A model generated the notes under the pieces. The model had not been told where the DNA came from and made no database searches. It saw only the letters and a list, made by a program, of their open reading frames with translations. Source: Verrucomicrobiota bacterium (lineage in GTDB: Bacteria; Verrucomicrobiota; Kiritimatiellia; SS1-B-03-39; UBA6053). Taken from it: DNA of 62,081 nucleotides. Each line of letters starts with the position of its first letter. The stretch's first letter is position 1. Below, in pieces: positions 53,550 through 62,011 of this stretch. A program made the translations under genes and the position numbers. The stretch lies in assembly GCA_020831625.1 (NCBI GenBank), contig JAFIGD010000029.1:1-62081 (forward strand). Direction: 5' to 3'.

Positions 53550-54473
53550 TCAGATCACTTTATTGAGCGTCTCGCGCAAAGCCCGGCCGCTGGCCTGGAG
53601 GCCCTGGGCCTCTTTCGGCCACAGGCTGATTTCCACGTGGTCGATCACGCCGGCACGGCCGACGATCGTCGGCACGCTGATGCTCAGATCCCGCAGGCCG
53701 TAGCAGCCGTGCTGCTGTGAGCTGACCGGAAGCAACTGCTGTTTGTCCAGAGCCACCGCGTGAACGGTTTCCGCGATGGTCGCGCCGACCGCCCAGCCGG
53801 CCCCGCCTTTGCGGCGGATCACTTCCGCGCCGCTGCCTTTGGTGCGCTCGAAGAGCTTCTGCTGCAGCGCCGGAGTCACCGCCTTGAGCCCGCTCAAAGG
53901 AAGGCCATTGACCGCCGCCGAAGACCAGACCGGAATCATGCTGTCGCCGTGCTCGCCGAGAATCAGCGCGTTCACCTGCGACGCGTCCAGCTTCAGTTCC
54001 TGGGCGATCAGGGAACGGAACCGGCAGGTGTCGAGCATGGTGCCCAGACCGTAGACCTGCTGCCAGGGCAAATTCAGGGTCCGCACCGCGAGTTCCGTGA
54101 GAATGTCCACCGGATTGGAGACCACAAACACATGCGCGGTCGGTTTGTAGCCGCCCCGCTGAATGCTGTCCAAAATCTTTTTAAAGAGTTCGACGTTCCG
54201 GTTGATCAAATCCAGCCGCGACTCATCCGGCTTGCGGCGGAGTCCGGCGGTGATCACAAAGATATCCGAATCCGCAGCGCGGTCATAGTCGCCCGCGTAG
54301 ATCCGCTGTCCGCCCAGGGTCGCGGCCCCGTGCAAAAGGTCCAGAGCCTCGCCCTGGGCGAGATCCTCGTTGGCATCCAAGATTTGAATTTCTTTAACGA
54401 TGCCGGCGCATTGCAACGCAAACGCGGCGTTGGATCCTACGCGGCCACCGCCGCCGATAATGGTTGTTTTCAT
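53550..54473 (-). CDS. Lactate/malate dehydrogenase family protein of the BMC locus
   Basis: 307 residues. NAD-binding IIGGGGRVGSNAAFALQ is at the N terminus, the catalytic His is in LGEHGDSMIPVW, and the substrate loop reads TAGLRRKPDESRLDL. The residue aligned with LDH Gln102 is Arg, as in malate dehydrogenases, so lactate specificity is doubtful. PVM-type BMC loci usually encode such an enzyme and it is thought to recycle NADH for the aldehyde dehydrogenase. Here it is separated from the other BMC genes by a TA operon. Confidence 0.83.
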   Translation of the reverse strand: MKTTIIGGGGRVGSNAAFALQCAGIVKEIQILDANEDLAQGEALDLLHGAATLGGQRIYAGDYDRAADSDIFVITAGLRRKPDESRLDLINRNVELFKKILDSIQRGGYKPTAHVFVVSNPVDILTELAVRTLNLPWQQVYGLGTMLDTCRFRSLIAQELKLDASQVNALILGEHGDSMIPVWSSAAVNGLPLSGLKAVTPALQQKLFERTKGSGAEVIRRKGGAGWAVGATIAETVHAVALDKQQLLPVSSQQHGCYGLRDLSISVPTIVGRAGVIDHVEISLWPKEAQGLQASGRALRETLNKVI

Positions 54474-54500
54474 ATTTTTCTCCTGATGTGAAATGGGGGG

Positions 54501-54695
54501 TTATGAGGAATAAGAGGGGGGAGGTTCAGAGACCTTTGACAAATTCAGGCCGGGGGCTTTGACGGAAACAAAGCGGGGGTGACGCTCCTGTTGGCGTTTC
54601 ATTGCCGATCGAACGTACAAAAGAGGGTCCCCCTGATGCTCGCGCAACAACTGCTCGCGAATGTCATGTATTTCGGAAACAATGGGTTCATTCAT
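54501..54695 (-). CDS. Putative antitoxin or accessory protein of PIN module
   Basis: 64 residues. The helical N terminus VSEIHDIREQLLREHQGDP resembles small antitoxins that sit beside PIN-like toxins (a conserved I..IR..L...H.GD pattern). The C terminus is Ser/Pro-rich. It follows the toxin gene with an ATGA overlap. Partner assignment is inference. Confidence 0.65.
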   Translation of the reverse strand: MNEPIVSEIHDIREQLLREHQGDPLLYVRSAMKRQQERHPRFVSVKAPGLNLSKVSEPPPSYSS

Positions 54696-55195
54696 GTTGA
54701 TTCATCCCCGCTTAACTCAAAAGGTGTACAAATAAGTGGCATCGGATACCCCCAACCCGTAAGCAGACGCCTCAAGCCGGGGAGCACATCCGCATTGGCC
54801 AGATGTGAACAATTCCATGTTAGCAGAATATCAACCGCATAGACAGAACATACCGCCACATGCGCGGCATCCAAGCGGCTCTTGATCGGGAAAAGCCCTG
54901 AATCGATCAATTTTTTGTATAATTGGATAACCTCCTCATTGATCTCCAGCTCATCCAAACCTTTAAGGACCTCCATCCGGCGGCTTGCAGCTTCGGCATC
55001 ACCCGCTTTCACCTCATCCCAAACAAACTGTGAAACCACCAACTGATATCGGTGCCGACTTTGCTCCCACCACTCCCGTGTGGTAAGTTGCTTGGCCGCT
55101 GTCACGATTTGAGCGGAAATCCTGGATGTCAAAAAGCCGGGAATCGTCGACTCCAAATAGACCAGGTTCTTGCGGGGTATTCTCTCCTGGCTCAT
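54692..55195 (-). CDS. PIN-like toxin
   Basis: 167 residues. A PIN fold is suggested by VYLESTIPGF (where an Asp is often Glu), WDEVKAGD, DAAHVAVCSVYAVDILLTWN and CSHLANA. These fit the group of PIN-like RNases whose gene precedes a small antitoxin. It overlaps both neighbours by 4 bases, so three genes make one operon. Confidence 0.75.
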   Translation of the reverse strand: MSQERIPRKNLVYLESTIPGFLTSRISAQIVTAAKQLTTREWWEQSRHRYQLVVSQFVWDEVKAGDAEAASRRMEVLKGLDELEINEEVIQLYKKLIDSGLFPIKSRLDAAHVAVCSVYAVDILLTWNCSHLANADVLPGLRRLLTGWGYPMPLICTPFELSGDEST

Positions 55196-55368
55196 GATTT
55201 CACCTTGCTCGGACCAACCTCTAGACTGTCTTCATTTGCCGGAAAAGCATGATGCAAAAGTTGCAGGGCTTTGTTGAGATCTCCGTCGGCGCGGTCCAGA
55301 TAGACCGGATCATGGCCATAGCTCATGAACAGACGGCGATCTGGTTCAGGTGATGCGGAGGAATTCAT
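55192..55368 (-). CDS. Small hypothetical protein of PIN operon
   Basis: 58 residues, with PDRRLFMSYGHDPVYLDRADGD then LNKALQLLHHAFP. No family recognised. ATG 55368 was chosen; a TTG lies six codons upstream. First gene of the three-gene operon, so perhaps an antitoxin or regulator. Confidence 0.55.
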   Translation of the reverse strand: MNSSASPEPDRRLFMSYGHDPVYLDRADGDLNKALQLLHHAFPANEDSLEVGPSKVKS

Positions 55369-55403
55369 GATTTTCAAAAGGCGCAAACATCGGCTCGAAT
55401 TTA

Positions 55404-55449
55404 TCAGTGTCCATCAGTGTCCATCAGTGTCCATCAGTGTCCATCAGTG
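55404..55449. repeat. Tandem TCAGTGTCCA repeat
   Basis: A 10-bp unit occurs about 4.6 times between the PIN operon and the aldolase gene. It marks the right edge of the TA insertion into the BMC operon. Confidence 0.85.
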
Positions 55450-55483
55450 GTTTTATTCTTCAACGCTTCTCTGGCTACCCTAA

Positions 55484-56563
55484 TCAGGACTTACTCAAAC
55501 TTTGCATGATCTGATTCGTGATCTGCTGCACCAAGACCTCGGCATCATCGTTGTACTCCTGTCCGCCGGAGGCGGCGGGGGCTTCGTGCGGCGGAACCGC
55601 GCAGAGGACGCCGGGACGGAAATCGGAATTGTCGCAGAGTTCGCACTCTTTCCAGGAATCCCGGTAATCATCCATGCCCAACGATTTGCGCAGGCCGATC
55701 AGCTCCTTCGCCTGCGAGCCGGAAATCGTTTTCAGCGGTTTGCCCAGTTGCGAGGCCATCCACACGGTTTTGCAATAGGCGTCGGTGTTTTCCATCTTCC
55801 AGTAGGCGTCCTCAATATCTTTCCCCCAGGTGATCACCCCGTGGTTTTCCATCAGAATCGACTGATGGTCCACACCCACCTCGCCCACCACCTGCGCGTT
55901 CTCGGGAGAGCCGGGCGTGCGGTACGGCGCGTAGCCGATCTGCCCCAGAAACACCTCGGCCTCGGGAATCATACAGGTCGGCGGAATCACTCCGGCCACC
56001 GCATAAGCGGTCGCGTGGGGCGGATGCGCGTGACAGCAGGCTTTGGCCTTGGGCTGACGCTGCATAATCGCCATGTGCGTCATCGCCTCGCTGGTCCGCT
56101 TGCGTTTTCCGGCGTACTGCCTGCCGGCGAAATCGATTAGACACATGTCGTCGGCGGTCATGAAGCCCTTGGAGATCAGCGTCGGGGTGCAGAGCACCAG
56201 ATTGTCGCCCACGCGGACCGTCAGGTTCCCGCCGTTGCCATCCACATAATCTTTGGACCAGATCCGTTTTCCGATGTCGGCCATGCGCTCACGCAGTTCG
56301 CGAATGGGTGCCGAGTCATAAAACGCCAACAGCGCCTCCGGGGTTTTCGGATCCGCGCCCGGCTCCCACCTGTATTCATAATCCGGAACCACCGGCTCGG
56401 CGTATACTGCGGCCTTGCCCTGAGACTTCCGGCCGGCGCCGCGGCGCGCGTCGTTGAGCAGATCCCGGGCCTGCGGCGTGAGCAGAGCGTCCGAAGGCAC
56501 TCCGGAAGGTCCTTTGGAGGCCAGAAGGGCTTGCATGTCTTTAGCGGTAATTAAGGTTTTCAT
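55484..56563 (-). CDS. Class II aldolase of BMC locus (fuculose/rhamnulose phosphate)
   Basis: 359 residues. The class II aldolase/adducin fold is in the middle: GNGGNLTVRVGDNLVL, Zn ligands in CCHAHPPHA and a third His in LMENHGVITWG. It splits fuculose- or rhamnulose-1-phosphate to DHAP and lactaldehyde. Both ends carry helical tails (ITAKDMQALLAS at the start, AEVLVQQITNQIMQSLSKS at the end). The last one resembles BMC encapsulation peptides, so the enzyme is probably packed in the shell. It is 8 bases from the next BMC gene. Confidence 0.85.
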   Translation of the reverse strand: MKTLITAKDMQALLASKGPSGVPSDALLTPQARDLLNDARRGAGRKSQGKAAVYAEPVVPDYEYRWEPGADPKTPEALLAFYDSAPIRELRERMADIGKRIWSKDYVDGNGGNLTVRVGDNLVLCTPTLISKGFMTADDMCLIDFAGRQYAGKRKRTSEAMTHMAIMQRQPKAKACCHAHPPHATAYAVAGVIPPTCMIPEAEVFLGQIGYAPYRTPGSPENAQVVGEVGVDHQSILMENHGVITWGKDIEDAYWKMENTDAYCKTVWMASQLGKPLKTISGSQAKELIGLRKSLGMDDYRDSWKECELCDNSDFRPGVLCAVPPHEAPAASGGQEYNDDAEVLVQQITNQIMQSLSKS

Positions 56564-56570
56564 GATCGTC

Positions 56571-56870
56571 TCAAGCGTTTGGAGGTTGGTAAATTAAACG
56601 GTCTAAAATCATACAGTTGTAGGCGTCCACCGGCGTATCCTCGTGGAACGAGGCGGCGGCCTCGCCGCCTTCACTGAAGGCAATGCGGTCACCCGCCGAT
56701 GCGCCCAGCTCATCAAACACCACAATGCTGTTGCCTTTCGGCAGCGGATCGGTGGTGCCGGACAATAAATATTCGCGCGTGGCCGGAATCACCATCAAAA
56801 ACCGGCCGCCTTTGAACGCGTCCAGCTTGTGGCTCATGGTCACCCGGCCAATCACCTGGCCAATCTTCAT
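56571..56870 (-). CDS. BMC-P shell vertex protein (EutN/CcmL) 1
   Basis: 99 residues, starting KIGQVIGRVTMSHKLDAFKG, with GRFLMVIPATREYLL and a GNSIVVFDELGASAGDRIAF core typical of the pentameric EutN/CcmL fold that closes shell corners. The start at 56870 is an ATGA overlap with the upstream BMC-P gene. First of three BMC-P genes in the operon. Confidence 0.85.
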   Translation of the reverse strand: MKIGQVIGRVTMSHKLDAFKGGRFLMVIPATREYLLSGTTDPLPKGNSIVVFDELGASAGDRIAFSEGGEAAASFHEDTPVDAYNCMILDRLIYQPPNA

Positions 56871-57133
56871 ACCGCCACCCCGTCGACAATGTTGGTGACC
56901 ATATAGCGCAGCGGACTGTGCGGGTCCTTCACCCACTCGCGAAGCGCCGCGCCGTCGCTGCTGATAATGACCTTCTGATGCAGGCCGGCACCCATGCCGT
57001 CGAGCGCAATCAGCGGCACTCCGATGTCGTTCTCCTCCTCGTCGATCGGCTGACACACCGCCAGTTTCCATCCCTTCACACTCGGGTGCCGGATGGTGCT
57101 GGTGGCGGTGCCGTCAACGCGGGCGAGAAACAT
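56867..57133 (-). CDS. BMC-P shell vertex protein (EutN/CcmL) 2
   Basis: 88 residues: FLARVDGTATSTIRHPSVKG, WKLAVCQPIDEEEN, VPLIALDGMGAGLHQKVIIS, IVDGVAV. Complete EutN/CcmL fold. Overlaps BMC-P 1 by 4 bases. Confidence 0.87.
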   Translation of the reverse strand: MFLARVDGTATSTIRHPSVKGWKLAVCQPIDEEENDIGVPLIALDGMGAGLHQKVIISSDGAALREWVKDPHSPLRYMVTNIVDGVAV

Positions 57134-57147
57134 GTCGGGCGGTATCC

Positions 57148-58611
57148 TTAAAACTGGTTCAGGTTGTCGACCATCACACAGCGGCGTTTGCGGGTGAAGG
57201 TCATCGGGGTGGTGATCCCCTCGCCGGTGGTGGTGGCAATGGAGAAACTCGCGTAGCCCTCGCCGCCGCTGCCGAGACCCGCGAGACAGGAGCCGTTCTT
57301 CACAAACAGGGTGCTGTCCAGCGCCTTGGCCATCTGCGTCATGTGCTCCACATTTAACGTATGGATCATGGAAGAGTGCTTGTAGCCGTGCTCGGAGATT
57401 TTCGCCAGGCGGACCGCCTCGTCAAAATCGCGCACCCGGATCACCGGAAGCAGGGGCATCATCTGCTCTTCAATCACAAAGAGATGGTCCGCATCGGTTT
57501 CAGCAAACAGCATTTCGGTGCCGGCAGGCACCGAGCGGCCCGCGATTTGCGCCAGCCGCGAGGCATCCGCGCCCACAAGCTCGCGGTTCAGGACCGGATG
57601 TGAACATCCGCCCGCGCCGTTTTTGGTCGAAAACGCCTCGGCGGTCACCGCCGCCAGTTCGCGGTCGTTCAACTGCACCGCCCCGGCGCGTTTGAAGGCC
57701 TCGATGAAATCGCGATAGACCTTGTCCAACACAAAGACCTGCTTTTCACCGATGCAGAGCAGGTTGTTGTCGAACGCGCCCCCGAAGATGATGTTCGCGG
57801 CGGCCTTATCCAGCCGGGCGGTCTCATCCACCACCACCGGCGGATTGCCGGGCCCCGCGCAAATCGCGCGCTTGCCGCTCTGCATCGCCGCTTTGACCAC
57901 CCCGGGACCGCCGGTGATGACCAACAGACCCACGTCCGGACTCTTGCACAACTCATTGAAGCTGTCCAGGGTCGGGGTTTCGATGATGGTGACGATATTG
58001 GGAATCCCCAATTCGCGCTCGATTTCGCGGTTGAAAGTTCGTACCGCCTCGGCGGCGCATTTGGCTCCGCCGGGATGCGCGTTGAACACCACCGTGTTGC
58101 CGGCGGCGACAATATTAATCACATTGCAGGCCAGCGTCGGAATCGAATGGGTCACCGGCGTAATCGCCCCCACCACGCCGAAGGGTGTGAACTCCTCCAT
58201 CGAGATTCCGTGATCGCCGCTCATGCCGTAGGGTTGCAACCATTCCACCCCGGGAAGATTCTGAATGCCCTGCAGTTTCGCGATTTTATGCTCCAGACGT
58301 CCGATTTTGGTCTCCGCGAACTCCAGTTTGCCCCACTCCTCATCCTTCGCGGTGCAGATGCGTTTGACGATATCCACCACCACGCGCCGGCCGGCCATGC
58401 CTTTCAGCCGCAGTGCCTCGAAGGCCTCGCGGGCGGCGGCCGCCGCCGAATTCGCATCCGGAAACACACCCAGATTTCCCCCGGATGCCCCGCCCCGTTT
58501 GGAGCAGCCACAGCCCTTGGACGCCGCGGACACGGTGCCACCGGATTGAATTTTCGAGAGCACGTCCTGGACAATGCTGCGGACCAAATCTTCACTCATC
58601 GCGTTTTGCAT
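57148..58611 (-). CDS. CoA-acylating aldehyde dehydrogenase of the BMC
   Basis: 487 residues, close to PduP/EutE-type enzymes. An N-terminal helix SEDLVRSIVQDVLSKIQ (6-22) is a typical encapsulation peptide, followed by a Gly/Ala/Cys linker. Catalytic Cys286 is in NNLLCIGEK; GGPGVVKAA and NPPVVVDETA match the family. It turns lactaldehyde into lactyl-CoA with NAD and CoA inside the shell. The start at 58611 is supported by a weak GAAAG site; the next ATG is four codons in. Confidence 0.88.
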   Translation of the reverse strand: MQNAMSEDLVRSIVQDVLSKIQSGGTVSAASKGCGCSKRGGASGGNLGVFPDANSAAAAAREAFEALRLKGMAGRRVVVDIVKRICTAKDEEWGKLEFAETKIGRLEHKIAKLQGIQNLPGVEWLQPYGMSGDHGISMEEFTPFGVVGAITPVTHSIPTLACNVINIVAAGNTVVFNAHPGGAKCAAEAVRTFNREIERELGIPNIVTIIETPTLDSFNELCKSPDVGLLVITGGPGVVKAAMQSGKRAICAGPGNPPVVVDETARLDKAAANIIFGGAFDNNLLCIGEKQVFVLDKVYRDFIEAFKRAGAVQLNDRELAAVTAEAFSTKNGAGGCSHPVLNRELVGADASRLAQIAGRSVPAGTEMLFAETDADHLFVIEEQMMPLLPVIRVRDFDEAVRLAKISEHGYKHSSMIHTLNVEHMTQMAKALDSTLFVKNGSCLAGLGSGGEGYASFSIATTTGEGITTPMTFTRKRRCVMVDNLNQF

Positions 58612-58634
58612 AGGGTTCTTTCAGAATTCGCGTC

Positions 58635-58946
58635 TTATGTGGACGACTTGTATATGTTCTTTCCGAGGACATCCACCGTGTCGATGATGCCCGTAACCGC
58701 CGCGTCAATCGGACAGGGGGAGAGCCCCTTGACCTTGCGCGCGGAACTGCCCTGCACCAGCATGACCAGCTCCCCCACCCCGGCTCCGATCGAATCCACC
58801 GCGACAATCGTGTTCGCGCCGTTCTTGAACTCAGAGGGGTTGGCCTCGTCCACCAGCACCGGACGCACCAGCAGGAGCTTGCGCCCCTGCATCGCGTCGT
58901 CCTTCTTGCTGGAGACGACCTGACCGATCACACGTGCCAGAAACAT
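58635..58946 (-). CDS. BMC-P shell vertex protein (EutN/CcmL) 3
   Basis: 103 residues: FLARVIGQVVSSKKDDAMQG, RKLLLVRPV, TIVAVDSIGAGVGELVMLVQ, AAVTGIIDTVDV. Has the best match of the three to classic CcmL/EutN and lies 3 bases from the BMC-H gene downstream of it. Confidence 0.88.
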   Translation of the reverse strand: MFLARVIGQVVSSKKDDAMQGRKLLLVRPVLVDEANPSEFKNGANTIVAVDSIGAGVGELVMLVQGSSARKVKGLSPCPIDAAVTGIIDTVDVLGKNIYKSST

Positions 58947-58949
58947 CGC

Positions 58950-59243
58950 TTACTTCTTCGCGGGTGCGGGCTTCGGCAGAATCGCGGCCACTTCGTCGTG
59001 CGGACGCGGGATCACCTGGACGCTGACCACCTGACCGTATTCGCTGGCGGCCTGGGTGCCGACTTCAATCGAGGCTTTGACCGCCGCGACATCGCCTTCG
59101 ATCATCGCCGCGCACAAGGCGCTGCCGACGCTCTTCATGGGGCCGATCAGTTTCACATCCGCCGCTTTGAGCATTGCGTCGACGGCTTGCACGAGGCAGG
59201 CCAGTCCTTTGGTTTCAATCATTCCGAGTGCTTGTTGTGCCAT
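58950..59243 (-). CDS. BMC-H shell hexamer protein 1
   Basis: 97 residues: ALGMIETKGLACLVQAVDAM, AAMIEGDVAAVKASIEVG and VIPRPHDEV are the BMC (Pfam00936) signature. The C-terminal tail ILPKPAPAKK extends beyond the fold. Forms facets of the shell. Confidence 0.9.
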   Translation of the reverse strand: MAQQALGMIETKGLACLVQAVDAMLKAADVKLIGPMKSVGSALCAAMIEGDVAAVKASIEVGTQAASEYGQVVSVQVIPRPHDEVAAILPKPAPAKK

Positions 59244-59307
59244 GGTATTTTCCTTGTTGGAGGTTTGTTTATCTTAAAAAAGGTTAAAGGTTCTGTAATC
59301 TGTCTGA

Positions 59308-60507
59308 TCAGACCGATCCGTCGGATCCGTCTGTTCGACCAAGCAACCGCCGGGTTTCCCGGGCGATGACGAGTTCTTCGTTGGCGAGGATGACCCACAC
59401 CTGGATGCGGGAGTCCCCGGCGTGAATGGAGCCTTCGCTGTGCAGCGGCGCGTTTTTGGCGGGATCGAGCTTCAGACCGAAGCCCTCGAGACCGGCGCAA
59501 ACCGCCTCGCGGAGCCAGGGATTGTGCTCGCCGATGCCGGCGGTGAAGACCAGAGCCTCCATGCCGCCCATTTTCAGCATATACGCACCAACATACTGGC
59601 GGATATTGTCCACCAGCACATCCAGCGCCAGCTGCGCGTCGGCATTTCCGGCATCCGCCGCGTCCTTGATATCCCGCAGATCATTGCTGACCCCCGAAAT
59701 ACCCAGCAGCCCGCCTTCTTTGTTCATCTGGCGAACCGCTTCGGACATCGGGATTCCCAGCTTTTCCATTGCATAGGGCAACGCCGCCGAATCCAGATCG
59801 CCAACCCGGTTGTTCTGCGGCAAGCCCGCCTGCGGACTGAGTCCGAAGCTGTTGCCGATGGCCACGCCGGTGTGAATGCCGGTGATCGAACTGCTGCCGC
59901 CAAGATGACAGGACACAACCCGCAACGGTTCACCTGTCCATTCCCCGGGGCGGCGGCTGTACAGATTCCGCACCCGCCCGGCGACATCCTCACGGCCCAT
60001 CAACTCTGCGGAACGCTCCGCGACAAACTTGTGGCTGGCACCGTGGAAGCCCTGGCGTTCAATCCCTAAATCCCGCCACGCTTTCGGCAGGGCATAGGTC
60101 CTGGACGCTTTGGGCACCCACTGATAAAACGCGGTTTCAAACAAGGCTACACGTTTGACGGAGGGAAACGTATCCCGGAAGTAGCGAATACTGGCCGCAT
60201 AGGGCGGATTGTGGGCCGGAGCGATTTCCTTGAAATCATCCAGCGCCTTCAGCGCGCGGTCATCGGCTTCAACACATCCGGAGAGATCTTTCCCCAGAAC
60301 GGTTTTAAAGCCGACCGCGTCCAGATCGTTCACGGAATCCAGATGACCCTCGTTCACCAATCCCGCCAGCGAGGCTTCAATCGCCTCCCCGTGGTCGGTC
60401 ACCCGCTCCAGCCCGCCCTTGGTGAGCAGACGCTCTTCAGCGCCCGCCATCTCATAGAGGCAGTACTTAAAGGAGGTGGAGCCGATGTTGGCAACGAGAA
60501 TCTTCAT
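59308..60507 (-). CDS. ackA: Acetate/propionate-type kinase
   Basis: 399 residues. N-terminal VANIGSTSFKYCLYEM, active-site Arg region and HGASHKFVAERSA, CHLGGSSSITGI and FTAGIGEHNPWLREAV match acetate kinases. It turns the acyl-phosphate made by PduL (here probably lactyl- or acetyl-phosphate) into acid plus ATP. The last residues (RTDGSDGSV) are encoded by a short GATCCGTCGGATCCGTC repeat, so the C terminus may have been extended by repeat DNA. Confidence 0.88.
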   Translation of the reverse strand: MKILVANIGSTSFKYCLYEMAGAEERLLTKGGLERVTDHGEAIEASLAGLVNEGHLDSVNDLDAVGFKTVLGKDLSGCVEADDRALKALDDFKEIAPAHNPPYAASIRYFRDTFPSVKRVALFETAFYQWVPKASRTYALPKAWRDLGIERQGFHGASHKFVAERSAELMGREDVAGRVRNLYSRRPGEWTGEPLRVVSCHLGGSSSITGIHTGVAIGNSFGLSPQAGLPQNNRVGDLDSAALPYAMEKLGIPMSEAVRQMNKEGGLLGISGVSNDLRDIKDAADAGNADAQLALDVLVDNIRQYVGAYMLKMGGMEALVFTAGIGEHNPWLREAVCAGLEGFGLKLDPAKNAPLHSEGSIHAGDSRIQVWVILANEELVIARETRRLLGRTDGSDGSV

Positions 60508-60533
60508 GCGGGAAGTCCGATTATCCGATCCAA

Positions 60534-60812
60534 TTATCCGATCCAGGAACCGAGACCGCTCAGGTCGTCGTGCGGACGCGGAATCACCAACACGGAATTC
60601 ACGGTGCCGATATGGCCCGCCGCTTCCGCGCCGGCCTCCACCGCCGCTTTGACCGCCGCCACGTCGCCGTGGAAGAAGCCGGTTACAATTCCGCTGCCGA
60701 CTTTTTCCCAGCCGGACATCGTCACATCCGCGGCTTTCAGCGCGGCATCGGAGGCTTCCAGAAGGGTCACCAGACCGACGGTTTCAATAATTCCCAATGC
60801 TTGTTTTGCCAT
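60534..60812 (-). CDS. BMC-H shell hexamer protein 2
   Basis: 92 residues from ATG 60812 (AAGGAA upstream), chosen over a start nine codons earlier because AKQALGIIETVGLVTLLEA is the family N terminus. FFHGDVAAVKAAVEAG and VIPRPHDDL are present. It differs from the other two BMC-H by SGWEKVGSG in place of the usual pore segment, so its central pore may differ. Confidence 0.87.
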   Translation of the reverse strand: MAKQALGIIETVGLVTLLEASDAALKAADVTMSGWEKVGSGIVTGFFHGDVAAVKAAVEAGAEAAGHIGTVNSVLVIPRPHDDLSGLGSWIG

Positions 60813-60828
60813 GATAGGGTTCCTTAAC

Positions 60829-61098
60829 TTAGAGTCCAAATTGTTTCACGAGGTCCGCGTGCGGACGGGGGATCACGTGCGATGCGACCAGTTCGCCGAC
60901 ACGGTTGGCGGCTTCGGCGCCGGCTTCGACGGCGGCTTTCACACTGCCCACGTCGCCTTTGACGGTAATCGAGATGTAAGCGCCGCCAATCGGGATTTGC
61001 TTGGCCAGGGTCACACCTGCGGCTTTGACCATGGCGTCAGCGGCTTCAACACTGCCGACCAGGCCTTTGGTTTCAATGATTCCAAGGGAGTCACTCAT
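60829..61098 (-). CDS. BMC-H shell hexamer protein 3
   Basis: 89 residues, the shortest and most canonical: SLGIIETKGLVGSVEAADAM, PIGGAYISITVKGDVGSVKA, VEAGAEAANRVGE, VIPRPHADL. Second gene of the operon after pduL, probably the main facet protein. Confidence 0.9.
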   Translation of the reverse strand: MSDSLGIIETKGLVGSVEAADAMVKAAGVTLAKQIPIGGAYISITVKGDVGSVKAAVEAGAEAANRVGELVASHVIPRPHADLVKQFGL

Positions 61099-61168
61099 TC
61101 GTTTTCCTCTTTCGGGTTCGTTCTGGCGCGGAATACGCGCCGTGGATTAGGTTGCGGGTTGTCAAAAA

Positions 61169-61864
61169 TCAGTCTTTTTTCAAAAGTTCACAGGGCGTGT
61201 CCGGCCGCAGGTTGCAGGCGTTGCCCTCGTCCGTGTCAATATGGATCTCCAGCTTGATCCCCTCGCCGATGCGGACCAGCACATTCTCAAAGGTCATCCC
61301 CAGCGGGCCGCCGACGCGGAGTTTCATCACATCGCCCGGTTTCACTCCGTAAAATTCAGCATCCGCCGGACTCATGTGCACATGCGGCGCGGCGCGGATC
61401 ACCCCCTCTTTCAATTCCAAATGCCCCGCCGGCCCCATCAGCAGACAGGGCGCGCTCCCCTTCACATCGCCCGAAAGCCGTGTCGGCACATTCGGAATCC
61501 CCAGCGCGATCGCGTCCGTGTAGGCCAGTTCAATCTGGTTCACATCCCGGCAGGGCCCCAGAATCCGCAAATTCGAAATCACCCGGCTGCGCGGCCCCAC
61601 CAGCGTCACCAACTCCTCCGCCGCGTAATACCCGTCCTGATACAGCCACTTCATCGGCGTCAGCGTGTGCCCCTTGCCAAACAGAACCTCGACCGCCTCC
61701 TGGGTCAAATGACAGTGCCGCGCACTCACATTCACCAGCAGCGGATTCGGCGCGTTCACCTTGCGCGGCACCGGCAATCCCAGCTCCGCATACACACGCG
61801 CACGCACTTGCGCCTCAATGGCTTGACGAATCACAACAGGACTTGCAGTTGACATGTCACGCAT
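61169..61864 (-). CDS. pduL: Phosphate acyltransferase PduL
   Basis: 231 residues. Two PduL half domains with Zn-binding His pairs H50/H52 (SARHCHLTQ) and H161/H163 (PHVHMSP) and a final His at 208 (EIHIDTDEGNA). It swaps CoA for phosphate on the acyl group made by the aldehyde dehydrogenase, freeing CoA inside the shell. The N-terminal helix PVVIRQAIEAQVRARVYAEL fits an encapsulation peptide. First gene of the operon, with its control region at 61865-62002. ATG 61855 is an alternative start. Confidence 0.9.
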   Translation of the reverse strand: MRDMSTASPVVIRQAIEAQVRARVYAELGLPVPRKVNAPNPLLVNVSARHCHLTQEAVEVLFGKGHTLTPMKWLYQDGYYAAEELVTLVGPRSRVISNLRILGPCRDVNQIELAYTDAIALGIPNVPTRLSGDVKGSAPCLLMGPAGHLELKEGVIRAAPHVHMSPADAEFYGVKPGDVMKLRVGGPLGMTFENVLVRIGEGIKLEIHIDTDEGNACNLRPDTPCELLKKD

Positions 61865-61954
61865 TCAGCCCGATTTTTTTGACTTTGACAACCGAAAACT
61901 TGCCCGATTGCGAAAAAACAAAAATAAACAGACATTTTCAAATAAAAACAGACA

Positions 61955-62002
61955 TTTCCGAACCTCGGAAAATAGCGCTATTCTTTTTCCGATGATCGGA
62001 AA
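61955..62002. promoter_or_regulatory. Paired palindromes TTTCCGA-N3-TCGGAAA before the BMC operon
   Basis: Perfect palindromes at 61955-61971 and 61986-62002, 31 bp apart, with a central AGCGCT palindrome between them. They lie about 90 bases upstream of pduL and 9 bases beyond the stop of the next gene on the right. Same spacing as the pair at 1462. A repeated AATGTCTGTTT motif occurs at 61922-61955 on the operon side. Confidence 0.55.
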
Positions 62003-62011
62003 ATGGAAAAA

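Noticed and set aside
55404-55449. Tandem 10-bp repeat considered as a CRISPR array
   Set aside because: Units are directly adjacent without spacers and only 10 bp long; no cas genes in the window.
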